Positions 19,714 through 30,275 of a stretch of DNA of 50,154 bases are shown here, piece by piece. The DNA is from Gnetum montanum. Its lineage: Eukaryota > Streptophyta > Gnetopsida > Gnetales > Gnetaceae. A program made the translations under genes and the position numbers. Each line of letters begins with the position of its first letter. Position 1 is the stretch's first letter. The DNA lies in NCBI GenBank assembly GCA_015680685.1, contig MNCI01026937.1, positions 937,352 to 987,505 on the forward strand, written 5' to 3'. The notes under the pieces are model-generated. The model had not been told where the DNA came from. It saw nothing but the letters and a program-made list of their open reading frames with translations, and did no database searches.

Positions 19714-20687
19714 TGATGAAGTTTCATTAAGTCGATGCGTCAATGGGGCCACGTATACAATGCCGCATTGACACAGGCCCATCGACGTAGCCTTCCTACA
19801 TCGATGTGGCCCCATTTACGTAGCTGCCTATCTCAGCCTATAAATAAGAGGGCCTTCTGCCTNGTAGCCTCCTGCGTTGACGTGGCCCCATTTACGCAGC
19901 CACCTATCTTAGCCTATAAATAAGATGGCCTTCCACCTCATTTAGACACTTTTTAGTTAGTTGTAGCGAAGCTCTTACAGTTTGTTCCCGTAGGAGATAG
20001 AATATTTTCCAAGTGCCTGCAACAGGTGTAAGAAAAGTGATCAACTCTTTATTCAAGCGTTGATGTATCTGATCCCATTGACGTGATGGCAATAAAGATG
20101 AACTATTCAAGCATTCCTTGCAGCATTTGGACTTAGCTATTTTATGCATTCAATAGTTTAATATGTTTATGCTTTATTAGTTACTTATTAATTACTTAAG
20201 TTTTTGTTATTATGATTTCAATCACTATTGTTCATTCATAATTCGTAAAGGCCATAAGTGTGACCATCTCAAACGTAACTCAAATACTTGGTGAACCTAA
20301 TGACGCTTAACATCCGATAACCTAGAAGTGTTAGGAGATGCTTAGAACATGCTCGAAAGATGGGACCAAATACTTATGTTAGGAGTAGTTAAGATTTAGA
20401 TTAAGATACTCTTAGATTAATTAATATTCTAGCCTTACTTTCCAAGATAATTAGCCACCAAAAAGATAATTAAAAAGCTATAAAAATCATTAGCCTTAGT
20501 CTCACTTAACCATCGTAAACAGAACCTCACAAGTGAGATTAGGATGACAATAACCATTCCAACCCAAGGTTTCACTAGTTAGAATCTGGTGTATGTTAAG
20601 TACTTACAGTCTGCAAATTTCAATCAAGTCGCATGTGAACACTCATGATTCGTATAGTTGGGCGTAGGGGTACCTCTCCGCTCATCA
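19714..20687 (+). repeat. 3' LTR of element CD
   Basis: A 974-bp LTR, TGATGAAG...CTCATCA. The last 60 bp (tgtgaacactcatgattcgtat, then ggggtacctctccgctcatca) match the U5 ends of the EF, G, A and B LTRs. U3 carries gacgtagcc and cgtatac motifs and a tandemly duplicated promoter segment with two TATA boxes. The base immediately right (20688) lies inside another gag, so CD is inserted in EF. The right target-site copy would be tatgg (20688-20692). Confidence 0.85.
19806..19957 (+). promoter_or_regulatory. Duplicated TATA promoter in LTR CD
   Basis: Two 76-bp units (19806-19881 and 19882-19957) each contain gtggccccatttacg followed by agcctataaataaga. The duplication gives two TATA boxes 76 bp apart. 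The single N (19863) falls inside the first unit, so copy number here could be affected by assembly. Confidence 0.75.
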
Positions 20688-21475
20688 TATGGTAAGGAGA
20701 AAGAGGCTACTCTCGATAAGGTGATTCCACAACAAACCTTGTCGATACAAAAGTCTATCAAAAAATGTGATGCAAATTTTAATAGGATGTTAGATTGGAT
20801 CAATAAGAAATTTATGACTTTCATAGAAGCCATAGAGGAGAAGGTAACACAAAACAAACTAGGCGATCACAATAAATGTAAGAAGAAGAACCAAGAAACA
20901 GCTAAGAACACTTATTGACAAACAAGGAAAATGATTAAAGAAAGAAAGGCTATAGACTTAGCCACAAATGAAGATGAAAGATGTGAGATCTGCATATATG
21001 ACCACCCAAAGGTCCATTTCCCAATCATGTTGAATATACATGAGTATTAGGCTTTTCCATTAAATCTCAAGTTCATACAAAAGTACATGCCCAAGAAATT
21101 ACCTTTTTCACAAGGTACTTATAGATAGTCCTACAACCAATCATACTATCCTAGGGGGACTTATTACTAGCCTCAACACTATCATTAACCACAGTGGCAA
21201 AACCCACAGTTGTGGGGGAGGCCATCACCAAACCAACCTTACCCTTATTACCAACCAAACCTATCTGGATATTATGTTCAACAACTTGTTTCCCCAACTA
21301 GTTCTAGGTCCTCTACTTCAAATTCCTACTATCACTCTCTCAAGTATCATCAACCAGTGACATCTCTTGATGGATCACCACCTCACACCTCTTATCCTAC
21401 ATCCTATCCTCAATATTCTCATGCTCCATCCCATCACATGTCACCACCAAAAACATAGGAAGGTTTAGCACCACA
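20688..21475 (+). pseudogene. gag C-terminal fragment, element EF
   Basis: Aligns with the C-terminal third of the CD and B gag. QQTLSIQKSIKKCDANFNRM (20730-20789) corresponds to NQKTLLLQKFASEILAKVDNM of CD, followed by a lysine-rich stretch, then RCEICIYDHPK (20979-21011) and a tyrosine/glutamine/proline-rich tail (21180-21460, SYYPRGTYY, PYPYYQPNLSGYYVQQ). The final cysteines of the zinc box are lost (VHF). It begins abruptly at the CD LTR, as expected for an insertion site. Confidence 0.65.
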
Positions 21476-21995
21476 ACATCAACAAAGGAATGACACTTGT
21501 GCTACAAATGTGCATAGACATGATAATACCAATAGGTGCCCATAACAATCTCAAAAACATCCTTTCTTTAGGATAGCTTCCATGCATAAGTGCAACACTC
21601 ATGGACTTACTACATCATCCAACCATCATAAGGCCAATTAAGTGTAACACCTTCTCTTTCACAACCAACGTCCTCTGATCCTACACAAGGGCCACCATCC
21701 ATAGTTACTCCAACAGCTACCAGAAGTAATGAACTTAGCATTGTGGAGGGACAAATTAATCTATGCATGCCTAATCATGATCAAGGGTGCAATCGTGGGA
21801 TAGACATCTATAATGTTGACACAAATCATACTTTGATCCACCGTACATTTAACAACCAAGTGTGTGAACAACAAATTATCTACATAGGCACCACTAAACC
21901 AACATCCAATGGCTCAAAAATGAAAGGCTAACATTGTTTTACACATGCATGAAGCCTACCTACCCACTTATTAATTCTTACCACGATCCAACACT
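21476..21995 (+). other. Stretch of EF where protease-RT-integrase should be
   Basis: No pol motif is recognisable. It is non-repetitive, asparagine/threonine/histidine-rich when translated (longest frame 21743-21931, 62 residues, unrecognised), and ends at a weak PPT-like box (gtcatggggaaaac, about 21996-22009). It may be gag-linker sequence fused to post-pol spacer by a pol deletion, or foreign sequence picked up by a non-autonomous element. Confidence 0.4.
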
Positions 21996-23257
21996 TAGTC
22001 ATGGGGAAAACACCCCATCCTAACAATTAGAATTAATAAGTTTTTTTCATCTTTTTGTTTTACAATTTTTATCATTTTCTAGTTTCTTGATACAAATTTT
22101 TCCTATCCTTTTCAACTTTTTCCACATTTTGTTTTCATTCCGTTTATCAGTAATCTCACTTGTAAATAAAACGATCATGTAGCCCATTGAGGTGAGGTTT
22201 TCTCTATGTTTTAAAGTCATGAAGGACTAACTATTCAGATAGTTATGCCACATCATTTATCCTTCCATTCCACTAATAAGAGGTCCTTACCATGGTTATA
22301 ATGATATTCTTTTCCATCATCAAACTAAAAATAAACTCAAAATCATTATGCCTAGATAGAAAAGTGTGGAACCAAGGGGGAATGTGAAGGGTGTGACATT
22401 AAGGGGATTTGTGGATTCTCTTTAACACTTTTGTATGTTCTATCATGTTGCTAAGGTTGTAATTATATCCTTGTAGATCTAATGAAAAATGAAAGTAAGA
22501 GTAAAATAAAAAGGGCATTGAATAAATGTATGAGGGTTCCACTAGAAAGACATGTTACCCATGCCTAAACGTGGCAACTTTTTAGACTCCAAAAAATAAG
22601 ATAAGAAGAAAAGAGAGTGCCATGAATAAACTTCTCCCTTAGACAAAAGGCCAAGTGATGCTACTCCTTGCAACTATGATAGTCTTATAGTTGTCAAATG
22701 AAGTGATGAAACAATGTGATGTCACTGGAATGTGGTTTGGACTTGGTTTGAATATTGGAAAGAAGAGCTATTGATTATTTAACCATTAATAACACACCAG
22801 CATTCATTATGCTTATGGTAAGGCATCTCACATCCAAATCTCTACAATCCCTTCTCACATCAATCTCATCTCACTATCTGTATAATCCTAACTTATGGTT
22901 TTGTGTAACATAGAGATATTTTCTCAAATTGGTGGTTCTAACATGTGTGTTTTTTTTCAAAGGTATGCATTTCCTTCAACCCCTTTGATGCCTACGGACA
23001 TTTTTAGGTGTGGTTATACAAGGGCATTAAGTGTTGAAGCTTGCTTTGGGGAGGATCCACTTGTATAACTATTGTGACTTGTACTTTCTTGACATAACCG
23101 CATCATCCTAACCCTTCCAATAGCATAAATGTTAAATTCAATACTTTTCCTTATCATATAATCGATCCATTTTACACCATGGATCTATTATCCTTTTTCT
23201 TACATCTTTCAAAGTTTTTTAATGTCTACGATTTGGTCTTCTAACACTTCCAGTGCC
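21996..23257 (+). other. pol-ORF3 spacer of EF, left part
   Basis: Non-coding. It shares ctttggggaggatcca (23033-23048) and the preceding gcattaagtgttgaagc with the spacers of A, B and CD. It ends at the retrocopy insertion site. No gene is seen. Confidence 0.55.
23243..23257. repeat. Left target-site duplication of the J-domain retrocopy
   Basis: aacacttccagtgcc, identical over 15 bases to 23913-23927. Confidence 0.9.
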
Positions 23258-23912
23258 CCTGGCACAGTTGCGCGCCGACCACGAAGCCCAGCTCCATGAA
23301 CAAGCACAACAGCTGAGCCGGTAGCACACACTCATGATGGAGACCTCGCGGGCCCAGCTCATTGATGAGCTCTGGGACCAAATCAGGGAGGAGCTATGCT
23401 AAGAGGAGGCAGCTCATCAGGCCCATGAGGCGGTGGCCCGGGAAGAGCAGGAGCGCCTGAAGGAGGAAGAAGAGCAACGGCAACAGCAACTTGACCAGGC
23501 ACATGAACATAGTACCCGTCAGTGGCTCAGGGGGGGGCGCTGCCCGTATAGCATTTTGGGCATTAGTTGTGAGAGCTCCTGGGGGGAGCTCAGACGACAC
23601 ATCAGACGCATGTCCGCACGATTCCACCCAGATGCAGGGGACTCGTCGACTGACCGAAGCAGGAGAGAGGCTACTATGCAAGGCATCCAACAAGCTACGA
23701 ACTTCATGGACACCGAGGAGCATCGCGTCACACTGGACCTACTTCATGAGCTAGAACGGCCTCGGTGTGCCTATCGCCATCTGCCGACTTGCCCCTAAAG
23801 GCCACCCCCCCCCCCCCCCAAAGTGGGCCATCCCTGATGTCCCTCCTTTGTAATTGTATACTCGTGTACCATAACTTTCAATAATACAAACCCGAACATT
23901 CTCTCAAAAAAA
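23258..23912 (+). pseudogene. Retrocopy of a coiled-coil/J-domain gene (DnaJ-like)
   Basis: A GC-rich, CpG-rich insert in AT-rich surroundings, flanked by a perfect 15-bp TSD. It ends in AATAAT (23880-23885), about 20 bases and then a run of nine A, so it is a 5'-truncated reverse-transcribed mRNA. One frame stays open from 23259 to TAA at 23799-23801 except for TAG (23322) and TAA (23400). The first 90 or so residues are E/Q/A/R-rich coiled coil. About residues 90-160 form a J domain: YSILGI, then WGELRRHIRRMSARFHPD with the HPD tripeptide (23625-23633), then a second helix ending near HRVTLD. J domains stimulate Hsp70 ATPase. The HPD is intact; the rest is divergent. No introns are seen. 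It could be a host retropseudogene or part of an unknown non-LTR element. Confidence 0.75.
23805..23819 (+). repeat. C15 homopolymer in retrocopy 3' UTR
   Basis: Fifteen consecutive C directly after the stop codon region. Its length is likely to be unstable or mis-sequenced. Confidence 0.9.
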
Positions 23913-23927
23913 AACACTTCCAGTGCC
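23913..23927. repeat. Right target-site duplication of the J-domain retrocopy
   Basis: Copy of 23243-23257, directly after the poly(A) tail. Confidence 0.9.
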
Positions 23928-24357
23928 TCAATATAAATTCTCACTTACCCCAAAACTTTGGATTTGACCTAAAACCCTTCCACCTATCACAGAGCTTTAT
24001 TTTCCATGTTGACTACCCTCATAATATGCAAATTCAATCACCCCAATATTGACTACCCGACATCAGGTCAAACTCAACATCAAATACCCAATATCGAGTC
24101 CATCAAAACTATATATAGGACCCCCACGATGTTCCAAAATCCATCATCATAATTTTCAACTGGGGGAGTTTTTGCATTTTTCTCTCTTAATTTGGAGCTC
24201 TGCACAACCAACTTCCACACATGATATCTTGCTCCATCCCACTTTGATTTTTGTGGTTTTTGAACCTCATTGAACCCGAAGTGTTCAATTTAGTTGGGGA
24301 AGGATGCTTGCATATAAAACTTGCACCAATTTTTCAAAATTTTCTATCACCCAAAAG
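23928..24357 (+). promoter_or_regulatory. Spacer remainder and LTR-like internal promoter, element EF
   Basis: Short repeated phrases (gactacccgacatcagg, caatatcgagtcc; 24045-24100) precede a TATA box (actatatatagga, about 24107-24119) and a leader with ccatcatcataattttc. This mirrors 16260-16510 in CD, where the leader has ttttcatcatttag. A donor-like aaaaggtatta stands at 24353-24363. Promoter activity is inferred. Confidence 0.4.
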
Positions 24358-24669
24358 GTATTATAAGGGCTCAAAATTTGTAAACCCTAAGTGTTTTAAT
24401 GAAAAATCAATCATATGAATGTTAGATCCTTTAATTTTCTCACCCAAGGGATCATAATCATCATGATAAGCCATACATACAAAAAATAGGCCAATTATGA
24501 AGGATCATAAATGAAGTTAACACTTTTTGGGCATTTTTCTAAAAAATGTTCTAACTTTGCAATCATATGAGCTAAAGAACTTAATGAAACTAAGGTCATA
24601 AGTAATGTATAAACCTATTAATGATAAATGAAAACACCTTAGTAACATCAAACCTTTGCTTGATTGTAG
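24358..24669 (+). other. Candidate intron before ORF3, element EF
   Basis: 312 bases from G|GTATTA (24358) to a good acceptor, tttgcttgattgtag, that abuts ATG (24670). AT-rich, as plant introns are. The equivalent boundary exists in CD (acceptor mutated), A and B. Confidence 0.5.
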
Positions 24670-25657
24670 ATGGCTCCAAAAAGAGGAGGACAAGAAGGAC
24701 CTTCACAAGGTGTAGCCAAATGCCCAAGAGGTGGCAGAGGCTGACTAGGATAATAAGGCCCACTAGTTGAATATGAAGAATAGGAGGCCCAGTCATTTAA
24801 TATTCATCAAGAGGCTCCTACTATAGGGAACTTGGTCCAAGGAGAGGCTATAGAACCACAAGCTCCAGTGCAAGAACAATGCCTCATGTTGTTCTCGGAA
24901 TTCCTTGAAGCCATCCAGGAGAAATCCATGTTGACCACAGTCATTGTGGAAATGAACTTTGTCCCATTTATGGCATTTTCCCTTGAGGTAGTTCAAACTC
25001 AACTCCAGGCATCACCATTATGGCACATCCTTTCAAAAAGTGGAATGGTACCTTGGTGAGACATACCAATTTTGGCATAACAAGGAAGAAGGCACCACAG
25101 TCAACATCAACAGAGTCACTATCTCTTTTTTAGTCAAAGTAATCGTAGAGGCTCTAAATCTACCAAATGTGGGAGCCAAGTTAATGCATATATCCACAAG
25201 GTTTGATGCAGAAATCATAAAGTTGTGACTAAAGCGGGTGTATAATAAAGACAATAAAACATACAACAAGTTGACTCTAGAAGAAAGGGCTTATTTTAAG
25301 ATAGGCATATACCACCTCTTCCCAACTAAAGGGCTTAATAGAATATCAACCTACATGGCTAGGGGAAGTGCAATATTGATGGGAAAATACAATGTCAATC
25401 TTCCCCAATTGTACTTCATGGAAATTCAAAGATGGTTCAAAGAAAAGAAAACAAGAAACCTAATACTTTCGTTCCCTTGCTTAATTAGGAAGCTGTGCAG
25501 GCATGCTAGAATCCTGGGATACACCAATGATGTTCCTAGGGGGGCACAAAACACTTCTTTTGCTGAGTTGCTTAGACCTACAGCACCAAGGAAACAGCTT
25601 CCCCAATTTTGTGTCTTGTCATGTTGTGTCCATATTTTTTGTAAAACATCACTATGA
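24670..25657 (+). pseudogene. ORF3 of element EF, lacking the coiled coil
   Basis: Starts MAPKRGGQEGPSQG at 24670, matching the CD ORF3 start in pattern. The plant-transposon-like region follows: FLEAIQEKSMLTTVIVEMNF, W-LGETYQF, VEALNLPN, then IGIYHLFPTKGLNRISTYMA, NLPQLYFMEIQRWF and FPCLIRKLCRHARILGYTNDV (25262-25543). It then stops near ELLRPTAPRKQ and passes almost at once into the 3' UTR. The whole coiled-coil half present in CD and G is absent, so this is a deletion derivative of about 330 codons. A few stops and a frame change interrupt it. Confidence 0.6.
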
Positions 25658-25786
25658 TATGCAAAAGTCAATTTGTATGTGTATGTAAGTCAGTCAATAA
25701 TCTCATACCTTCCCAATTATTTTGTAAAGAGCTTATTCTTCATTTTTTTTAACTCAAGGATAAGTTTTCATTCAATCATGGGAGTA
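25658..25786 (+). other. 3' UTR and polypurine tract, element EF
   Basis: Contains tgtatgtgtatgtaag, cataccttccc, aactcaaggataagttttca and the PPT catgggagta (25777-25786), in the same order as in the other four elements. The PPT has one A in the G run. Confidence 0.75.
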
Positions 25787-26667
25787 TGATGAGTCATGTT
25801 TTGCATGGCCCTAATATCGAAGCTATGATATCGAGTATCCCATATTGGCGCATAACCTCTAATGTTGAGCATCTAATATCACCTCTTCCATGTGTGCCTA
25901 TATAGGCACACTTGGGTGCATGGTTAGGATATAAAAAATAAAAGAAATAAAGAAGATAGAGTTAGATTTATGGATTTTTTATTTCAAGCCTTGTTAGTTT
26001 CCAGTGCAGGCTAGTAGTGTGATGTTAAGTGATTATACGGCATCCTTATTCGAGTGTGACGTACTTGAACACGTTGCATGTCCAACAATAAAGATCAAGA
26101 TTAATTCTATCATTGCAGCATCCACTTAGCTTTATTATTGCTTTTAATTGTTTAATTGTTTATTGTTTTCCTTAGTTAATGTTTCCATTTATTGCTCTTT
26201 ATTATTCCTATCATTAAGCAAAATGAGTATGACTAATCATGAGTACTTAAGTGTCATTACTTGGTAACCCAATAGTGTGTCGTTTGGTAGGCTCAATGAT
26301 GTATGCTTGGTAATCCTAGTGGTAGTTACATGAAGTCAAAGGCATGTGCAGACAGTTAGGAATGGATACTCATCACATGTAGGCCAATTTAGACTTTAGT
26401 TTTCATTGTTAATTAGCTTACTTAATTAATCTCTTTGTTATCATTAGGAGTAGCCTAGGGCCAAATAACATCAAGAATCATATGCCTCACTCTAGACTAA
26501 ACCATACATGATAAAGCTACCACTAGTCCAAGTGGGAAGATAGTGAATTGTAATTAAGGCATAACAATTTAGATGGATAGCTAGTCCCATCCATTAAATT
26601 CAACCGAATTGTGCATGAACACTTGTGATTCATATGGTAGGACATAGTGATACCTCGCCACTCATCA
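25787..26667 (+). repeat. 3' LTR of element EF
   Basis: 881 bp, TGATGAGTC...CACTCATCA. U3 carries gatatcg-type units (25820-25850). A perfect 20-bp palindrome, GTGTGCCTATATAGGCACAC (25892-25911), covers a TATA-like core, and a second TATA-like string (gatataaaa) lies near 25930. The U5 end matches the other LTRs. The next base starts the interior of another ORF3, so EF is inserted in G; the right target copy would be ccaag (26668-26672). Confidence 0.85.
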
Positions 26668-28954
26668 CCAAGGCACTTAACATCCCTAATGTCAGAGAAA
26701 ACATTACATAGATATCTACAAGATCCAACACAGAAGTAAAGAAGTTATGACTACAAAGAGCATATGGAAAGGTAGATAAATAATTACAATGACTTATCTA
26801 TTGAAGAGAAAATATATTTTAAGATCAATACTTACCATCTTTTCCCTACCAAATATTAAACAGAATTTCCACCATTGCTGCAAGGGGAAGTGTCATCCTC
26901 ATGGGGGAAGTTTAATGCAAACATGGCCCATTTATTATTTCTAAAGATTCAAAGTAGGTTTGAAGAGAATAAGGTAATTGTCAATCCCTTACCTTATTAG
27001 AAGGTTTTGCAAGCAAGCTAGAATTCTAGGTTATGCAAATGATGTATTAAGTAAGGCCTAAAATGCATCTTATGCTAAGATGTTCAAGCTAGTGTTGCCA
27101 AGGAAAGATCAGTTGGAAAAGCTAGTAGGAACTAAGGGAGTAGTAGGATCTACATCCACAAGAAGCATCCTAGTCATGGGATAAAAGCAAGTAGGACCAA
27201 TTGGATAAACTCTTGCTAATGATAAACCTATATAGAGTGCTTCACCAACACAACAAGACTACCAATCTTCTATGAGCCATTTGTAACAAATTGCAAAAAT
27301 CATAAGTTAGGAAAATAGGGAGGGATCCACAATGTACAAAGTGAGAGACAATTCCATAATGTCTACAATATCAATAGGACCTGCTAGTGATCAAGTATCT
27401 TTACAGGTAGGAAAAAATGAAGACTAGGCATAACAAATCTCTAGGAATGCTACATCTTTTTAAGTCATGCTAGAAATAAGAGAAGGAGCCATGGTTGTGG
27501 TGATGCAACATCACGATGCAGCAAGAGCAGTAGAGGTGATCATGGGTCACATAAAAGAAGCATTTAATGTTTCCATTGTAACACTGATTGATGTTACTAG
27601 AGCCAAAGATGTTGAAATATTAGTTGGTACATCCATGACCCTAGCAGAGCATGAAGATATCCTAGATCGACTACTGCAGATAGGCTAATTAATGAAAAAT
27701 CCCTTTGATATTCCCAGCGATATCACTATAGTTCAGTCAGATATGATCTCAATAAAGGACAAGCTAGTAATGGTTGAAATAAGAGCTAAACATGTTAAGA
27801 ATGAAGTGTAAATGTTGCAAGCTAAATTAGTAGCCTTAAGGTCAAAAAAGAGAGACGTTGTACAATATGTAGCACTAGACCAGTTGGACAAATTTAGAAC
27901 TAAACAAGTGGCCTAGCTCGTAGCTAGAAATATTCAAGCAAATAAGGAGAAAGAAAAGGTAACATGGAATGCATCTATAGCAAAAGCACAAATGTATGCA
28001 CACGCTAAAGTAATAACTATCCTTCAAGAAGAAAATAAAAGAATTGCTCCTAAAAATAAAAGGTTGATAGACATTGAGAAACAAAAGAATGTTCTCGAAA
28101 ATAGCATTCATTAGTTAAGAGAATAGTTCACCAAACTCAACCAAGATATGAAGAAATTGGCCAAAGAAAATAGAACCCTATCAATGGAAGAAGTCTGCGC
28201 AATTTGCCAAAAGTTAGTCATTGAGATTAGTGCATAGTAGAATGAGGCTATGAAGCATGAAAGGCTCAAAGAACACTTTCGAGACTAAGTGGGCATGCAT
28301 AAACAAGTTAATGAACAAGAAATTCAGTGGGCTAAGGCCAAAATTAGTTCCATCACCATGCAGACACCAAATTAGAAGCCAATCCTAGATAGCCTCACCT
28401 ATATCCACCAAGTTGAAGTGAAGAACAAGAACCTATAGATTGAAGACCTTACAAAGCACATGGGATTAGCAAATCTTTGGTATGCTAATCTAGCCATGCT
28501 CACAGCAAGTAGATCAAGGAATGAGCTAGAATAGCAAGTAGTTGCAGTGTATGCAATGTATGAAAAAGAGTTTGCAAATAGGAAGGATGCATGACAAAAA
28601 TTGCATATTGCAAACTCTATGCTTGAAATAGTAAAAGCCAACTACCAAGACCAAAAGGATGTAGTAACAAACTTGCCCCATAGAATGATAGATTATCAAG
28701 GACTATAGAAAGTGGCTAGTGCATTTGAAGAAGAAAGAAGGTAATTTGCAACTTGATATGTAAAAGCAAATAAGATATTTCCATAGCTACCATGCCCATG
28801 GAAACTACCAATGCAATAAACATTGAAAAATTCACCCAGATGGTACATGATCCTAGATCAAAAAAGAAGAATTTGGATGTTACTCAACAAATACCAAATT
28901 CCAAGGCCTAATGATAAAGGAAAGAAGCCAATGGAAGCGCCACCACCACCATGA
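26668..28954 (+). pseudogene. ORF3 C-terminal two thirds, element G
   Basis: Begins mid-protein with EALNIPN (EALNLPN in EF), then the YHLFPTK stretch, the FLKIQSRFEE region, and a long coiled-coil part from about 27470 (e.g. MLEIREGAMVVVMQHHDAAR at 27467). It ends in KPMEAPPPP and TGA (28952-28954), like the proline-rich tail of CD. There are many stops and frame changes, so it is older than CD. The N-terminal third should lie on the far side of the EF insertion but is not in the window. Confidence 0.55.
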
Positions 28955-29196
28955 ACATAAGGCTACATTGAGCTTTGTAATTTTGTTTTGTTTTATTTTA
29001 TTATCATGTATGTTTGTCATGCAATGCATGATAATTTTGTAAATCACCACTCAAACCACAATGCGACATTCAAAGTCAAATAGTCATCTATATAAGTAGT
29101 CATGTCAAAGTATGAGTACACCTCACAATTTTATAAGGAACTCTATTCTTCTCTTGTTTTTACTTAAGGATAAGTTTCCAGTTAGTCATGGGGGTA
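28955..29196 (+). other. 3' UTR and polypurine tract, element G
   Basis: Non-coding with the same box order as the other elements: ataaggaactc, cttaaggataagtttcc and the PPT catgggggta (29187-29196). Confidence 0.7.
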
Positions 29197-30055
29197 TGAT
29201 AAAACTTGTTTTTCTTGAGCCACGATATCATATCTACAACATTTCATCTATGACATCGGAGCCCTACATATGTCATCATTGATGAAATGTAGAGGATCCT
29301 AGTCAACACTATAAATACCAACCCTTGGTCGTGTCAAATGAACACCTTTCATTCAACACTTAGTAATATTCTTGCAATTTGTTTTCATAGCCTAAACTTA
29401 GCAATAGAGTGAATGCCCATGGTGTGGTGTTAAATAGTTGTATAGAATCTTTTTTCAAGTGGATTGTGCTTGGGCATAATTCATGGCCAGAAATAAAGAT
29501 CAAGATTGTTTCTCACCATTGTAGTATTCCACTTAGTTTCTTTATTTTTACTTAGTCATTTTCTTTACTTAGTTTGATTTTCATTTCTTAAATATGTTTA
29601 CTTTAGTTTAGTTTTTTACATTTTCTAAGTACTTTACTTTTTCCATGTTCATTAAGTGTAATCATTTGGTAAACTAATAGTGACTTCACTTGATTCGCTC
29701 AATAGTGGATTCACTTGGTAATCCCAGCAATAGTTACATGAGCCTAGGAATTGTATGACAAACTAAGAATGGATGCTTATTACCATAGGCTAGGATAGAT
29801 TTACACTTTACTCTCATTTTCATTATGACAACACTTAGTTGTAATTTGAGCCTATAACATCACGATGTCATAGACCTCACTGAGAGTTAAACCATACTAC
29901 TTGCACTTCACTAGCTCAAGGTGAGAAGACAATGATTACAAATCAACTATCATCTACTAGCATACTTACATTGTCCACCCATGGATTACGATCTGGTCAC
30001 ATGTGAACACTTATGACTTGTATGTCAAAGTGTTGGAATACCTAGTCACTCATCA
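29197..30055 (+). repeat. 3' LTR of element G
   Basis: 859 bp, TGATAAAAC...CACTCATCA. It starts TGATA rather than TGATG. U3 has cacgatatcatatc and related pieces and a TATA box (actataaatacc, about 29309-29320). The U5 end (gtgaacacttatgacttg...cctagtcactcatca) aligns with the others. The right flank, catag (30056-30060), would be the target-site copy. Confidence 0.8.
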
Positions 30056-30216
30056 CATAGGAAAGGTTTTTTAGAATTTCTTGTAAAGATGAAAATCCAA
30101 AAAAAAAAAAACATCCCCAATATAGTTAAAACTTTTCTTTTTATTGATTTAGAGTTTCTCATCTCTACAATACTCCTCTAGATTTATTTATATATATATA
30201 TATTGGATCTGACATC

Positions 30217-30275
30217 TCTTCAAACTCATGACTTAGAGCTTTTAAATCAAGAGTCTTACTACTAGGATAACACCT
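30217..30275 (-). repeat. tRNA-like SINE head, fragment
   Basis: On the minus strand, ggtgttatcctagtagtaag resembles a box A region and gtcatgagtttgaag a box B, at tRNA-like spacing. This is the look of tRNA-derived SINE heads. It is a short match only. Confidence 0.25.

Larger units (their letters stand above)
8624..20687 (+). mobile_element. Athila-like LTR retrotransposon CD (5'-truncated, with ORF3)
   Basis: A plus-strand element: gag from the ATG at 8624, protease, RT, RNase H, integrase (to 14684), spacer, ORF3 (16733-19462), PPT and 3' LTR (19714-20687). That the gag-pol and ORF3 parts are one element is supported by the continuous spacer (14700-16100), which aligns with the spacers of A and B, and by the order being repeated in EF. 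The 5' LTR and leader are missing: the sequence immediately left of 8624 belongs to element A on the opposite strand. Reading-frame decay is heavy, mostly C-to-T stops. Confidence 0.8.
20688..26667 (+). mobile_element. Athila-like element EF (pol-less, with ORF3 and host retrocopy)
   Basis: Plus-strand element interrupted on its left by CD. It runs from the middle of gag (20688) through a non-pol stretch (21476-21990), a PPT-like box, the spacer (22000-24357), a candidate intron and ORF3 (24670-25657), to PPT and 3' LTR (25787-26667). The spacer has the landmark ctttggggaggatcca (23033-23048), shared with A and B, and ORF3 starts like that of CD. No protease, RT or integrase is recognisable, so it is non-autonomous. 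A foreign retrocopy sits at 23258-23912. Confidence 0.65.

Noticed and set aside
23394-23731. Minus-strand frames opposite the J-domain frame
   Set aside because: Antisense shadows. The polyadenylation signal, A tail and HPD motif fix the sense strand as plus.
30217-30275. Functional tRNA gene
   Set aside because: Only loose box A/B resemblance; no foldable cloverleaf or intact acceptor stem could be traced. Listed only as a SINE-like fragment.
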